From Corynebacterium pygosceleis (GTDB taxonomy: Bacteria; Actinomycetota; Actinomycetes; Mycobacteriales; Mycobacteriaceae), in contig NZ_JAENIQ020000002.1 in assembly GCF_016595275.2 (NCBI RefSeq), positions 1 to 64,000 of the forward strand: a stretch of 64,000 nt of DNA. Reading direction: 5' to 3'. Of this stretch, positions 45,873 through 55,194 are shown one piece after another. The translations under genes and the position numbers were made by a program. Numbering within the stretch: the stretch's first letter is position 1; every line of letters starts with the position of its first letter. Below the pieces are notes generated by a model. That model was not told the DNA's origin and did not search any database. It saw only the letters and a program-made list of their open reading frames with translations.

Positions 45873-47444
45873 TCACCGCACCCCGAACCGGTCGGCCTGA
45901 CCGAAGAACTCCCGTTCATGGACACACGCACTGAGATAGGCACGGGCGGCACGGACACGTTGCCGTGGTGACGCGCCCGCGAGCGCCCGCTCCACCCGTT
46001 CCACGGCGGCCCTCGTCTCGGTGACGAACTCCTCCGCCGCGTACTCCGTCAACCAGGCGTGGTACGGATGCTCCGGGTGGTTGTGTTCCGCCAGTGCGAG
46101 GCCGATCTCGACGTACAGCCAGAAACAGGGGAGGACCGCAGCGGCTCCGACGACGTGGTCCTCACCGAGCGTGTTCGCCCGGAGGAAATCGGTGTACGCC
46201 GTGGTGACCGGGGACGGGCCGCCGATCCGTTCGCGGTCCGTGAGCCAGGACCGGTGGAGTTCGGCTTCACCCAGGATGCACCCGACCGCGTTCTGCGCCC
46301 AGGCGATACGGTCCCCGGTTTCCGGTGCGTTGACGGCCAGCGCCGCCAGAGCCCGTGCGTACTCGTCGAGGTAGTGGGCATCCTGGTCGAGGTAGAACGT
46401 GAAAGCCTTCTCCGCGAGATGTCCGTCCCGCAGTCCGGTGATCAGCGGGAGTTCCATGATCTCCGCCCAGATGTCGCCGGTCGCCTCCCACAGTGCGGCC
46501 GTCCAGGGGCCCGCCGGAGAGACGCCGGGGGTGGGGGCGGACCGTTCGGACGCGATCACCAGGGTCTCCGGTGTGTCGCCGTCAGGCACCGGGCCGAGCA
46601 GATGCCGCCAGGGGGTCGTGTCGGCCGCCCGTGCGAGTCTGCGGGCACGGTGCCCGTGGTCGACGGGGCCGTGCCCGCCACCCACCTCCAGGAGGTGTGC
46701 CTCCGCTATGGACTCGTTGAGCCATCCCGTCACCCACTCCAGGGCCTGTTCCGTCTTCCCCGACACGACCAGGCGTGTCGCCAGGGCCGAGGAGAGGGAA
46801 CAACCGGTCCCGTGGGTGCAGGTGGTGTCGTGACGGGGTGCGGACACGGTGTACGTCTTTCCGTCGGGCTGCACGAGAGTGTTGCCGGCATCCGGTCCCG
46901 TCAGGTGTCCGGCCTTGACCACGACGGAGGTGCCCGTCCGGGCGGCCAGTCCACGGGCCTGGGCGACGGCTCCGGTGACGTCGAACGCGGGTTCCGTGCG
47001 GCAGAGGACGGCAAGTTCCGGGATGTTCGGTGTGACGACGTCGACATCCGCGACGAAGTCCCGCAACGCATCCTCTGCGTCGGCGTCGAGGAGTCGGTTC
47101 CCCGAGGTCGCGACCATCACCGGATCAAGGACCACCCACCTGGGACGGTGCGCGTTCAGATAGTCACGTACGACCCCGACCGTCGCGGCATCGCCCAGCA
47201 TCCCGATCTTCACGGCATCGACCTCCACATCGTCGAAGACGGCGTCGAGCTGGGAACCGAGAAAACTGAGTGGCGGGGTGTGGACCTCACGGACACCGCG
47301 TGTGTTCTGCGCGACGAGCGACGTCGTCACCGCCATGCCGTACCCGCCGGCGGCGGTGATCGACTTCAGGTCGGCGTGCACCCCGGCACCACCACTGGGG
47401 TCGGTGCCGGCGATGGACAGGACTCGTGGGACTACGGGGGACAC
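45873..47444 (-). CDS. thiD1: ThiD-TenA fusion: HMP-P kinase and thiaminase-II-like domain
   Basis: This 523-aa fusion has an N-terminal HMP(-P) kinase domain (about residues 5-265). Landmarks are AGTDPSGGAG, VLDPVMVATSG and the anion-hole/catalytic segment HGTGCSLSSALA. The C-terminal TenA domain (about 310-515) has the catalytic Cys in LPCFWLYVEIG and a Tyr/Asp-rich pocket. It phosphorylates HMP for thiamin synthesis and salvages pyrimidine from damaged thiamin. Such fusions are known in corynebacteria. GTG 47444 has AGGAGAAG upstream. It lies 27 bp after a ThiE-like ORF. Confidence 0.94.
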   Translation of the reverse strand: MSPVVPRVLSIAGTDPSGGAGVHADLKSITAAGGYGMAVTTSLVAQNTRGVREVHTPPLSFLGSQLDAVFDDVEVDAVKIGMLGDAATVGVVRDYLNAHRPRWVVLDPVMVATSGNRLLDADAEDALRDFVADVDVVTPNIPELAVLCRTEPAFDVTGAVAQARGLAARTGTSVVVKAGHLTGPDAGNTLVQPDGKTYTVSAPRHDTTCTHGTGCSLSSALATRLVVSGKTEQALEWVTGWLNESIAEAHLLEVGGGHGPVDHGHRARRLARAADTTPWRHLLGPVPDGDTPETLVIASERSAPTPGVSPAGPWTAALWEATGDIWAEIMELPLITGLRDGHLAEKAFTFYLDQDAHYLDEYARALAALAVNAPETGDRIAWAQNAVGCILGEAELHRSWLTDRERIGGPSPVTTAYTDFLRANTLGEDHVVGAAAVLPCFWLYVEIGLALAEHNHPEHPYHAWLTEYAAEEFVTETRAAVERVERALAGASPRQRVRAARAYLSACVHEREFFGQADRFGVR

Positions 47445-47471
47445 GTCTTCTCCTGGGGTTCAGCGGGTTTT

Positions 47472-48149
47472 CTACGGTGCCGGAGCGTCCGCCCGGCGGA
47501 ACCGGGTCAGCGGGGACCGCACCGTCCGGTACGGATCCGGGGAGGTCACGGGCGCGGAGGACACGCGGATTCCTTCGACCGCAGTGTCCCCGAGCCGGTC
47601 CACGTTGTCCACGGTGATCCCCCCGCGCGCGACACCCGGCACCCCCGCAGCCAGCGTCAGTCGGGCGATCGCGTCGACACCTCCCGGTCCGATTGGCGAC
47701 ACCCGGCGCAGGCTCACCCCCTTCGACCACACCGGACCGATCCCCACCACATCGGGTACCCGTCGTCGGGCCTCCGCATGGTCGATGTCGCCGTGTTCGA
47801 TGTGCAGGTGGAAACCGTGGCGGAGCGCGACGCGGAAACGATCGTCCACGAAACGGGGACCCGGAAGGGGGGGGGCGGACTCCGCGATCGTCCGTGACAC
47901 CGCACCGCGTATCGGCAGAGCGGTCTCCGTGAACACCGCGTCGCTCGCGGTCGTGTCCCGGGGCCGTACGGCCCCGGTGACGATCTCACGGATCCGTGTG
48001 CCCCGGATGGGTCCCCCGAAGGGGCTGTGACCTGGTGGGGGTCCCGGTGGGGTCCGCTGTGGCCGGTCACGGGGACTCCCTGTCTTCGGGAGGATCCGCC
48101 CGTCCGGCACGGAACCCCGGATCCGCGACTGTTTCGGCGGGGACAACAT
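47472..48149 (-). CDS. ThiE/TenI-like protein, degenerate
   Basis: The frame runs to 48149 (225 aa), but the true start is unclear; GTG at 47936 is a late alternative. The similarity to thiamin phosphate synthase is partial: FVDDRFRVAL matches the NDRVDxAL strand, GIGPVWSKG matches GxGPxFxTxTK, and ARGGITVDN matches the phosphate-binding GGI. The VQLRxK motif reads AVRPRD, the GVHLGQ motif reads LHIEH, and about 20 residues around the usual S-x-H segment are missing. It may be an inactive relic or a TenI-like protein. It is cotranscribed with thiD-tenA downstream. Confidence 0.6.
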   Translation of the reverse strand: MLSPPKQSRIRGSVPDGRILPKTGSPRDRPQRTPPGPPPGHSPFGGPIRGTRIREIVTGAVRPRDTTASDAVFTETALPIRGAVSRTIAESAPPLPGPRFVDDRFRVALRHGFHLHIEHGDIDHAEARRRVPDVVGIGPVWSKGVSLRRVSPIGPGGVDAIARLTLAAGVPGVARGGITVDNVDRLGDTAVEGIRVSSAPVTSPDPYRTVRSPLTRFRRADAPAP

Positions 48150-48226
48150 GCCTGGATCTCCACGGGTTAGGGCAGCCTCGTACCCGGTGTCCGTCCTCCG
48201 GGGGCCGTATCGGTAGCGTGGGGCAC

Positions 48227-48841
48227 ATGCCCACGTGGAAAGAAGTTCTCGCAGCCAACCCCGATCATTCCGAACAGTACGCGGCCAGGTGGCGAACCTT
48301 CGCCGCCCAGGGGCGTGACCTCGACGGCGAGGCCCGTCTCATCGACGCCCTCGCACGAAAACGGGGGTCACGGATCCTCGACGCCGGGTGCGGAACCGGA
48401 CGTGTCGGAGGGGTTCTCGCCCGCCGTGGACACGAGGTGACCGGAGTGGACCTGGACCCGGTTCTCATCAGGCACGCCACCACGGACTTCCCCGACTGTC
48501 GCTGGGAGGTCGGGGATCTCACCACCGGGGACATCCCCGACGGGGAGTTCGACATCATCGTCTCAGCCGGCAACGTCATGGCCTTCCTGCCCGCGGACGG
48601 CCGGGTCTCGGCCCTCGCGGCACTCGCCGGCGCACTCGCCCCCGACGGTCGTATGGTGATCGGCTTCGGTTCGGGGAGGGGGTACGGCTTCGACGAGTTC
48701 ATCGGGGACGCCGCAGCAGCCGGTCTGGTGCCTCAGCACCGGTGGGGAACCTGGGAGATCGACCCGTTGACCCCGGAGTCCGACTTCATGGTCACGGTTC
48801 TGGTTCACGGACCGGAGAGAACACCGGGGGCCCGCATCTGA
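48227..48841 (+). CDS. Class I SAM-dependent methyltransferase
   Basis: This 204-aa protein has motif I LDAGCGTGRVG near residue 50, an acidic residue in GVDLDPV and the post-I block FDIIVSAGNVM. The methyl acceptor is unknown. ATG 48227 lies 7 nt after TAGCGT (48214-48219), suggesting a leaderless message. It is divergent from the thiE-like gene and convergent with ndh across a strong hairpin. Confidence 0.88.
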   Translation: MPTWKEVLAANPDHSEQYAARWRTFAAQGRDLDGEARLIDALARKRGSRILDAGCGTGRVGGVLARRGHEVTGVDLDPVLIRHATTDFPDCRWEVGDLTTGDIPDGEFDIIVSAGNVMAFLPADGRVSALAALAGALAPDGRMVIGFGSGRGYGFDEFIGDAAAAGLVPQHRWGTWEIDPLTPESDFMVTVLVHGPERTPGARI

Positions 48842-48909
48842 GCGGTCCCGACCGGACCCAACCCGGACGTGCGCCGTGTGACGGAAACACCGGGGCCGTG
48901 ACACGGAAG

Positions 48910-48950
48910 AGGGGTGGGGCCGTCGAATCGGAATCGACGGCCCCACCCCT
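48910..48950. terminator. Bidirectional terminator between methyltransferase and ndh
   Basis: A perfect 17-bp stem (48910-48926 with 48934-48950) with a 7-nt loop lies between two convergent genes. Confidence 0.85.
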
Positions 48951-48973
48951 CACGCAGGTACGGGAACTGCGGA

Positions 48974-50389
48974 TCAGGCCTTCTCGGTCCTGCCGTTGAA
49001 GCGGACCGTGTCCTTGACCTCGATGAGGTCGTCCCCTTCACCCGCGAGATCCCGCAGCTTCGCGAGCGCCGTCCGGGAGTGCATCTGCTGGCGGGTGGTG
49101 GCCAGCTGCCAGCGGTTCCTGGACAGGACGTTCAGGCCCCAGGAGACGGCGGCGACGAAACGGTTGCGGAAGCCCACGAGGAACATCATGTGGACGGCGA
49201 GCCACATGATCCACGCGAAGAAACCGGTGAACTCGACCTTGCCGATCTTGACGACGGCCGAGAACCGCGACACGGTCGCCATGGAGCCCTTGTCGTGGTA
49301 CTCGAAGGGATCGCGTTCGGACGCCGGGGGGGCACCGTCAACGGACCGGATGATCTGTTCGGCGGCGTACTCGCCGGCCTGGATGGCGACCTGTGCGACA
49401 CCCGGGAGCTTGTTCAGCGACATCATGTCGCCGACGATGAAGACATCGTCGTGCTCACCCACGGTGCAGTCCGGGTTCACGGGGACACGTCCGGCCCGGT
49501 CGGCCTCGACGCCACACTGATCCGCGACGAGCTTGCCCAGCGGGGACGCCTGCACACCGGCGGACCAGATCTTGCAGAACGCCGGGATCGTCTCGACGGA
49601 ATCGTCGACCATGGACTTGTAGGTGACGGCGTTCTCATCGACGTTCGTGACCATCGCGTTCAGCTTCACGGTGACACCGAGCTTCTCCAGCTGACGCTGC
49701 GCACTACGGCCGAGGCGCTTACCGAAGGGCGGCAGAACCTGGGGGGCACCGTCGAGGAGGATGATCTTCGCGCTCGCCGGATTGATGTTCGAGTACTCAC
49801 CCTTCAGGGTGCGGTGCGCCATCTCGGCCAACTGGCCCGCGAGCTCGACGCCCGTGGGGCCGGCACCGACGATGACGAAGGTCAGCAGACGCTCACGCTC
49901 GGCCGGATCATCACACAGCTCCGCGCGCTCGAACGCGCCGATGATCCGGGCGCGGAGCTCGAGTGCGTCATCGATGGACTTCATGCCCGGCGCGTACTCG
50001 GCGAAATGGTCGTTGCCGAAGTAGGACTGGCCCGAACCCGCGGCGACGATCAGCGAATCATAGGCGAAGGTCCGGTCGAAGTCGCCGAGCTGTGCGGTGA
50101 CCTTTTTCCCGTCGACGTCGATGTCCGTGACCTCGCCCTTGACGACGTGGACGTTGTCCTGGTCCTTGAGGATCTGACGGGTCGACGGTGCGATCTCACC
50201 GGAGGAGAGGATACCGGTCGCCACCTGGTAGAGAAGGGGCTGGAACAGGTGGTGGTTGGTGCGGTCGATCAGGGTGACGTCGACGTCGGCGTCCGCGAGT
50301 TTCTGGACGGCGAACAGGCCACCGAAACCCGAGCCGATGACGACGACGTGATGGCGGCCGCCCTCGGGACGGAAAGGCTTGTCAGACAT
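48974..50389 (-). CDS. ndh: Type II NADH dehydrogenase
   Basis: This 471-aa monotopic flavoprotein oxidises NADH and reduces menaquinone without pumping protons. The FAD motif GSGFGGLFA is near residue 17 and the NADH-binding motif GAGPTGVELAGQL near residue 172. VFIVGDMMSL precedes the second FAD-contact region. Hydrophobic C-terminal helices (about residues 385-410) anchor it to the inner membrane. ATG 50389 has AGGAGA upstream. Divergent pairing with ufaA matches C. glutamicum. Confidence 0.95.
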   Translation of the reverse strand: MSDKPFRPEGGRHHVVVIGSGFGGLFAVQKLADADVDVTLIDRTNHHLFQPLLYQVATGILSSGEIAPSTRQILKDQDNVHVVKGEVTDIDVDGKKVTAQLGDFDRTFAYDSLIVAAGSGQSYFGNDHFAEYAPGMKSIDDALELRARIIGAFERAELCDDPAERERLLTFVIVGAGPTGVELAGQLAEMAHRTLKGEYSNINPASAKIILLDGAPQVLPPFGKRLGRSAQRQLEKLGVTVKLNAMVTNVDENAVTYKSMVDDSVETIPAFCKIWSAGVQASPLGKLVADQCGVEADRAGRVPVNPDCTVGEHDDVFIVGDMMSLNKLPGVAQVAIQAGEYAAEQIIRSVDGAPPASERDPFEYHDKGSMATVSRFSAVVKIGKVEFTGFFAWIMWLAVHMMFLVGFRNRFVAAVSWGLNVLSRNRWQLATTRQQMHSRTALAKLRDLAGEGDDLIEVKDTVRFNGRTEKA

Positions 50390-50595
50390 ATAGGTATTTT
50401 CTCCTGGATAAGGATCTGGAGCCGCAGGAACAGGCTGCGGCGGTACGATGCTTCATCGTAGTACGTTGTCGGATAAATCACATCACCCCGGCTCACAGGG
50501 CACCGCCTGCCCGGAGTGCGGGCGGTGACGGGATACCATCGGCTGACGTTGTTCCGGCGCTCCACCCGGCGTCGTGCACCCGACCGCCCGATCCC

Positions 50596-51972
50596 ATGGA
50601 AACGGAAGTGCTCAGACCCATGACCGGCCCCGCAAACGGGGGATACACCCCAGCCCACCTCACCCACATCGACGCCACCAGGTGGCCGGGTGTGGCGATC
50701 GTGCCGGACAACCGGATCCTGCGGCACCGGGCGGTGTCGGCGGAGTCCAGGTTCGCGGCCGCGTGCGCGACCGCCGGGATCACCCTCGACCCCGATGCTC
50801 CCGGTGGGGCGGACCTGACGGTCGAACACGAGGAGCTGTTCATCCGCCTCGCGGACAGTGGATGGCTGGGCCTCGCCGAGGGTTACATGGCCGGCGAGTG
50901 GCGGAGCCGGGATCTGGTGTCCTGTCTCGCCGGTCTCCTGGGGTACGGGTTCGCCCCGCGGGGTCGACTGCGCTCCGGTTCGCCGAAGATCACCGTGCCC
51001 GGTGGTTACGCGGGCGGTGAACTCCCCGGCGAACTCGTCCGGCTGTTCTCGGGTGACGGAATGTCGGCGTTCGGGGCGAGGTTCGCGTCCGGGGTCCCGA
51101 CAACCGTCCGGACCTCGGTCCCCAGTTTCGTCCGGGGAGCCGGCCGGGGGAGTGAACCGGCGAACCATTTCGTCGACATCACGACGCTGGCGCCACCGGT
51201 CGCCGTGGAACGCGCCGATCTCGGCGCGGCGCAGCAACGTGCCGCCGAGGCACTCCTCGACGCGGCGCGGGTACGCGCGGGAACCGACCTGATCGAGTTC
51301 CCCTGCGGTGGCGGTACCGTCGCTCTCGCCGCAGCCCGGCGGGGAGTCACCGTCGATTGTCTTACCGCGGACCCTGAACTGGCCGGGTCGGTGCGTGCTC
51401 TGCTCGCGGACGACCGTGACGGTGGTCGGGTCCGGGTCACGGTGACGGAGGATCCGATTCCGGCCCGCCTCGACTGGGGCGGCAGGTATGACGCCCTCGT
51501 CAGTGTGGAGAAGCTCGAGGTGCTCGGTGGGGCCGGGAGGACCCCCTATCTGCGGGCCGTGGAGAGACTGCTCGCCCCCGGTGGCTACGCCGCTCTGCAG
51601 ACCGTGGTCTCAACACCGGAGATGGCACGGGTGGGACGTGACGCCCTGGTGCCCCTGCGTGCCTACATCTGGCCGGAGCTCGAGCACATCACGACGGAGG
51701 ACCTCCACCGGGTCGTCGACAGGTCGACGGACCTCCGGATCATCGCGGAGGCCCACTTCGCCTCCCACCACGAGATGACACTGCGGTTCCAGCGGGAGAC
51801 GTTCGCGGCGAACGAACGGAGCGCCGCTGCCGCCGGCTTCGACGTCGTCTTCCGGCGACTCTGGGACTACCAGCTCGCGCTCACGGAGGCGATGTTCAGG
51901 TTGGGCTGGTTGGACGCCGTTCAGGTCACCGCGACCTCGAGGCGTCCCCCGCGTCCTCAGCGGGGTCGGTGA
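50596..51972 (+). CDS. ufaA: Cyclopropane-fatty-acyl-phospholipid synthase-family methyltransferase (UfaA-like)
   Basis: This 458-aa protein resembles the CFAS/UfaA family in layout: an N-terminal lipid-binding-like domain to about residue 180, then a methyltransferase domain. The SAM motif, normally LDIGCGWGG, reads LIEFPCGGGT, and the E(x)8GH(x)F-type region is weak. A lipid-methylating role is therefore uncertain. ATG 50596 is the likely start, with ATG 50620 possible. The C-terminus overlaps the convergent phosphatase gene by 16 bp. Position beside ndh supports the ufaA label. Confidence 0.8.
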   Translation: METEVLRPMTGPANGGYTPAHLTHIDATRWPGVAIVPDNRILRHRAVSAESRFAAACATAGITLDPDAPGGADLTVEHEELFIRLADSGWLGLAEGYMAGEWRSRDLVSCLAGLLGYGFAPRGRLRSGSPKITVPGGYAGGELPGELVRLFSGDGMSAFGARFASGVPTTVRTSVPSFVRGAGRGSEPANHFVDITTLAPPVAVERADLGAAQQRAAEALLDAARVRAGTDLIEFPCGGGTVALAAARRGVTVDCLTADPELAGSVRALLADDRDGGRVRVTVTEDPIPARLDWGGRYDALVSVEKLEVLGGAGRTPYLRAVERLLAPGGYAALQTVVSTPEMARVGRDALVPLRAYIWPELEHITTEDLHRVVDRSTDLRIIAEAHFASHHEMTLRFQRETFAANERSAAAAGFDVVFRRLWDYQLALTEAMFRLGWLDAVQVTATSRRPPRPQRGR

Positions 51973-52631
51973 TCCCAGGCCGTGAGGCGCCACCGACCGA
52001 ACGGTGCGTCGCCGGGCTCCAGGATTATCACTCCCGTGTTCGGCAGCGGATGGGCGTCCTCGACCGCGATACCGGTCGCGTGACGGGCGAACAACCGCAT
52101 CGCCGAGGCGTGGACCACGACGACGGCGTCACCGGGCGCACGGCCGGCCATTTCCGGGAGTACGACCCCCTCGATCACGGTCCGGTAGCGGCCGAGGAAA
52201 TCGGTGATGTTCTCGCCACCGGGCGTCATCCCGGCCGGATCGCCCGACAGCGCCGCGAGGTGGGCGCTCCGGAACATCTCGATCGACGTGGCGTCGGTAC
52301 GGTCCTCGAGGTCTCCGGCGGAGAACTCGTGCAGTCCCGCCCGGGGGGTGACGGGGACACTGTCCGGGGGGAGTCCCGCGTATCTCTCCATGGACCGCGC
52401 CAGGAGGATCCCGGTCGTCCGTGCGCGGACGGCCTCGGACGTGTGGACACCGGTGAGTCGACCGGCGGTTCCGTCGCGGGCACCGACGATCTCCGCGAGG
52501 CGTTCCCCCACCGCGCGTGCCTGGGAGCGACCGAGCTCGGTCAGGGGAGCTCCCGGTGGGCGGGTGTCCAGTGAGTGTCGGACGTTGGCTGTCGTCTCGC
52601 CGTGTCTGACCAGTATCAGGCGTCCGGTCAT
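51957..52631 (-). CDS. Histidine phosphatase (phosphoglycerate mutase family)
   Basis: This 224-aa protein starts with LVRHGET, the phosphohistidine motif at about residues 7-13. The second His is in VVVHASAMR near residue 185 (normally SHGxxxR). The general acid lies in the GLHEFSAGDLEDR region. It is a cofactor-independent-of-metal phosphatase of unknown substrate. The longer frame reaching 53516 is spurious, since it crosses the DedA gene. GAGGAG precedes ATG 52631. Confidence 0.9.
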   Translation of the reverse strand: MTGRLILVRHGETTANVRHSLDTRPPGAPLTELGRSQARAVGERLAEIVGARDGTAGRLTGVHTSEAVRARTTGILLARSMERYAGLPPDSVPVTPRAGLHEFSAGDLEDRTDATSIEMFRSAHLAALSGDPAGMTPGGENITDFLGRYRTVIEGVVLPEMAGRAPGDAVVVVHASAMRLFARHATGIAVEDAHPLPNTGVIILEPGDAPFGRWRLTAWDHRPR

Positions 52632-52672
52632 CGTCTCCTCCTCGGGTGGGTCTGTGGACGGGGTGGTGGGGA

Positions 52673-53344
52673 TCACGGGTGGTGTGCGCGGGTACCGGAG
52701 GGCCTGTCGGTCCGGTTCCCGGGGTCCTCCCGCTGCGGACGTGCGTCCCGTCGGGAGTGACGGATGAGGGACACCACCTTGATCAGCATCGGGACGAGGA
52801 CGAGGGAGACACCGACGACGATCACCCAGTGCATGTACTCCTGAACCACGGGGATCTCGCCGAGGAGATACCCGGCCGAGGTGATTCCGGCGCCCCAGAT
52901 GATGCTGCCGATGACGGAGTAGAAGGTGAACGTCCGGTGCTGCATCGACGAGAATCCGGCGACAACAGGGGTCACCGTCCGCACGACGGCTATGAACCGG
53001 GCGAGGGTGACCGTCGCGGGTCCGTAGCGGTCGAAGAAGTGGTTCGTCCGCTCCACGGCCTCCGGTCCGATCCACTGCATCGCCTTCGAGTCCAACGCAC
53101 GTGGCCCGTACCTGCGGCCGATGAAGAAGCCGAGCTGGTCTCCGAGTATCGCGGCGAGGGGGATGCCGATGAGCAGTGCCCACAAGGGGGCGAAGGGATT
53201 CTCGGCGTGCGCCATGATTCCGGCGGTGAACAGGAGGGTGTCCCCGGGGAAGATGAAACCGATGAGGAGTCCCGTCTCCATGAAGATGATGGCGAGGATG
53301 CCGACGAGCCCGAACGAACTGACCAGTGTGTCCACATCGAACAT
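52673..53344 (-). CDS. DedA-family membrane protein
   Basis: This 223-aa integral membrane protein of the DedA/SNARE-associated family has about five hydrophobic helices. It carries the family motifs FIFPGDTLLF and FxGR...R-type FDRYGPATVTLARFIAVVRT, with conserved Glu and Arg residues linked to proton-dependent lipid (undecaprenyl-phosphate) flipping in relatives. I chose ATG 53344; the frame extends to 53404 but with a non-hydrophobic start. It lies 41 bp upstream of the phosphatase gene, probably cotranscribed. Confidence 0.9.
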   Translation of the reverse strand: MFDVDTLVSSFGLVGILAIIFMETGLLIGFIFPGDTLLFTAGIMAHAENPFAPLWALLIGIPLAAILGDQLGFFIGRRYGPRALDSKAMQWIGPEAVERTNHFFDRYGPATVTLARFIAVVRTVTPVVAGFSSMQHRTFTFYSVIGSIIWGAGITSAGYLLGEIPVVQEYMHWVIVVGVSLVLVPMLIKVVSLIRHSRRDARPQREDPGNRTDRPSGTRAHHP

Positions 53345-53550
53345 GACCGGCCCCTGCTCTCCGTCGGTTTCTCCGTACGCTGAACCGCGTCGGAATCGAT
53401 CCACCTTCCAGGTGGCTGTCCCATCCGATGATACGACACCGGTGAACCGGTTGGTGCGGTGGCGTCAGGCGACGGCGTACCGGAGACTTCGTTCGGGCGG
53501 AAACGGTATCGGTCACACCCGTCTTCCGGGCTCGACCGATCGTGGCGTCC

Positions 53551-54912
53551 CTAGATCTCGGACATGTCGAGGCCCCGGGTCTCGCGCATCAGCCGTATCG
53601 CCACGAGGGAGATCGCGGACACGACGACCAGGTAGGCGCCGACGGAACCGATGCCGAAGGAGGCGACGAGAGCGGTCGCGACGAACGGGGCGATCGCCGC
53701 TCCGAGGATGGAGGACAGGTTGTAGGCGATCCCCGATCCGGTGTAACGGACGTTGGTGGGGAAGAGCTCCGGCAGCACCGCGGACATGGGGCCGAAGATC
53801 AGGCCCATGAGGAACATGCCGATGGTGAGGAATGCCAGCACGCTTCCGATCGTCGCGGAATCGGGGCTGAGGAACAGCGGGAAGGTCAGACCGAAGGTGA
53901 TCATGACGAGAGACACGACCGTGAGTGTGCGACGTCGGCCGCGGGAATCCGCCAGTCGACCGGAGAGCGGGATACCGCCGATGAACGCGAAGATCGAGAC
54001 CAGCTGGATCTTCAGGAAATCGGTGTAGGCGATGCCCAGCCCCAGGCCCCGGTCCCTCGGTCCGATTCCGTAGGACAGTACCCAGGTGGTGACCAGATAG
54101 AACAACGTGTAGCAGCTCACCATGATGAAGGTTCCCAGGACCAGTGGCCGGAAGGAGGTCCGGAACACCTCCTTGACCGGCGCGTCGACCTTCTTTCCGC
54201 TCTGGACCGCCCGGGTGAACACCGGGGTCTCCTCGAGTTTGAACCGGACGTAGAGGCCGATGACGACCATGACCGCCGAGAGCAGGAAGGGGATGCGCCA
54301 GCCCCACGTCATGAATGCCCCGGTGGTGTCGCCGTTGGTGTGTCCGAGGGTGCCCACGAGGATGAGGAACAGTCCGTTCGCGGTGAGGAAGCCGAACGGG
54401 GCGCCGAGCTGGGGCCACATCGCGGCCCAGGCGCGCTTACCCTCCTCCGCCGTCTCCGTCGCGAGCAGTGCCGCGCCCGACCATTCGCCGCCGAGCCCGA
54501 GGCCCTGGCAGAAGCGCATCAGTGCCAGCAGTGCGGGGGCCAGGACTCCCGCCATCGCGTAGGTGGGCAGGACACCGATGAGGAAGGTCGCGATACCCAT
54601 GGTGAGCAGAGACGCCACGAGTGTCGCCTTGCGGCCGATGCGGTCGCCGAAGTGGCCGAACAGAACCGAGCCGAGGGGGCGTCCGAGGAAGGCCAGACCG
54701 AAGGTGGCGAATGAGGCGAGGAGGGCCACGGTACGGTCCTCGTCGGCGGGGAAGAACAGGTAGGGAAAGACGGCGACGGCGGCGGTCGCGTAGGCGTAGA
54801 AGTCGTAGAACTCGACGGTGGTGCCCACCAGTGATGCGATGATGATCCGGCGCCGCGTGCGCCGGTCGAACCTGGGGCGCACGGCGGGTGCCGGAGTTGT
54901 GGTGCCGGTCAT
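53551..54912 (-). CDS. MFS transporter, metabolite:H+ symporter (ProP/KgtP-like)
   Basis: This 453-aa protein has 12 predicted helices. The MFS loop signature GRPLGSVLFGHFGDRIGRKA lies between helices 2 and 3, and the helix-5 region has RFCQGLGLGGEWSGA, typical of MHS carriers for proline/betaine, dicarboxylates or shikimate. It lies downstream of the FAD/Fe-S dehydrogenase in the same orientation, 282 bp away. An organic acid substrate is possible but not shown. Confidence 0.9.
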   Translation of the reverse strand: MTGTTTPAPAVRPRFDRRTRRRIIIASLVGTTVEFYDFYAYATAAVAVFPYLFFPADEDRTVALLASFATFGLAFLGRPLGSVLFGHFGDRIGRKATLVASLLTMGIATFLIGVLPTYAMAGVLAPALLALMRFCQGLGLGGEWSGAALLATETAEEGKRAWAAMWPQLGAPFGFLTANGLFLILVGTLGHTNGDTTGAFMTWGWRIPFLLSAVMVVIGLYVRFKLEETPVFTRAVQSGKKVDAPVKEVFRTSFRPLVLGTFIMVSCYTLFYLVTTWVLSYGIGPRDRGLGLGIAYTDFLKIQLVSIFAFIGGIPLSGRLADSRGRRRTLTVVSLVMITFGLTFPLFLSPDSATIGSVLAFLTIGMFLMGLIFGPMSAVLPELFPTNVRYTGSGIAYNLSSILGAAIAPFVATALVASFGIGSVGAYLVVVSAISLVAIRLMRETRGLDMSEI

Positions 54913-55194
54913 GGGATGCTGATTCCTTCGTGCGGGAGTGCGTGTCGACGGACTGTTGAGTTCCCCGGCCCGGTGGTGTCCGGGTGATGCGGGGATTGTC
55001 GCCGTGGGGTGAAGGCGAACCGGGTGGGCGGTGGGTGTCGCCGCTTGAAAGCAGGTGATACCTTACACGCGTAGTCCCGTCAGATGGAATCCGTGTCCCG
55101 GAAAATGGGAACCTCCGGGAAGGTCGCCGCTCGGTGATCTTCGGCTACGGCCGGCACCGGGCACCGGCGCGGCAGCCGGACCCGGGAACCGGGA

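Noticed and set aside
47972..48226. TPP riboswitch upstream of the thiE-like/thiD-tenA pair
   Set aside because: I could not find the CTGAGA and ACCTGATC-type conserved blocks on the coding strand.
51957..53516. A 519-aa protein covering the phosphatase and DedA genes
   Set aside because: The upstream part is an out-of-frame shadow of the DedA gene, rich in Arg/His/Pro. The real gene starts at 52631.
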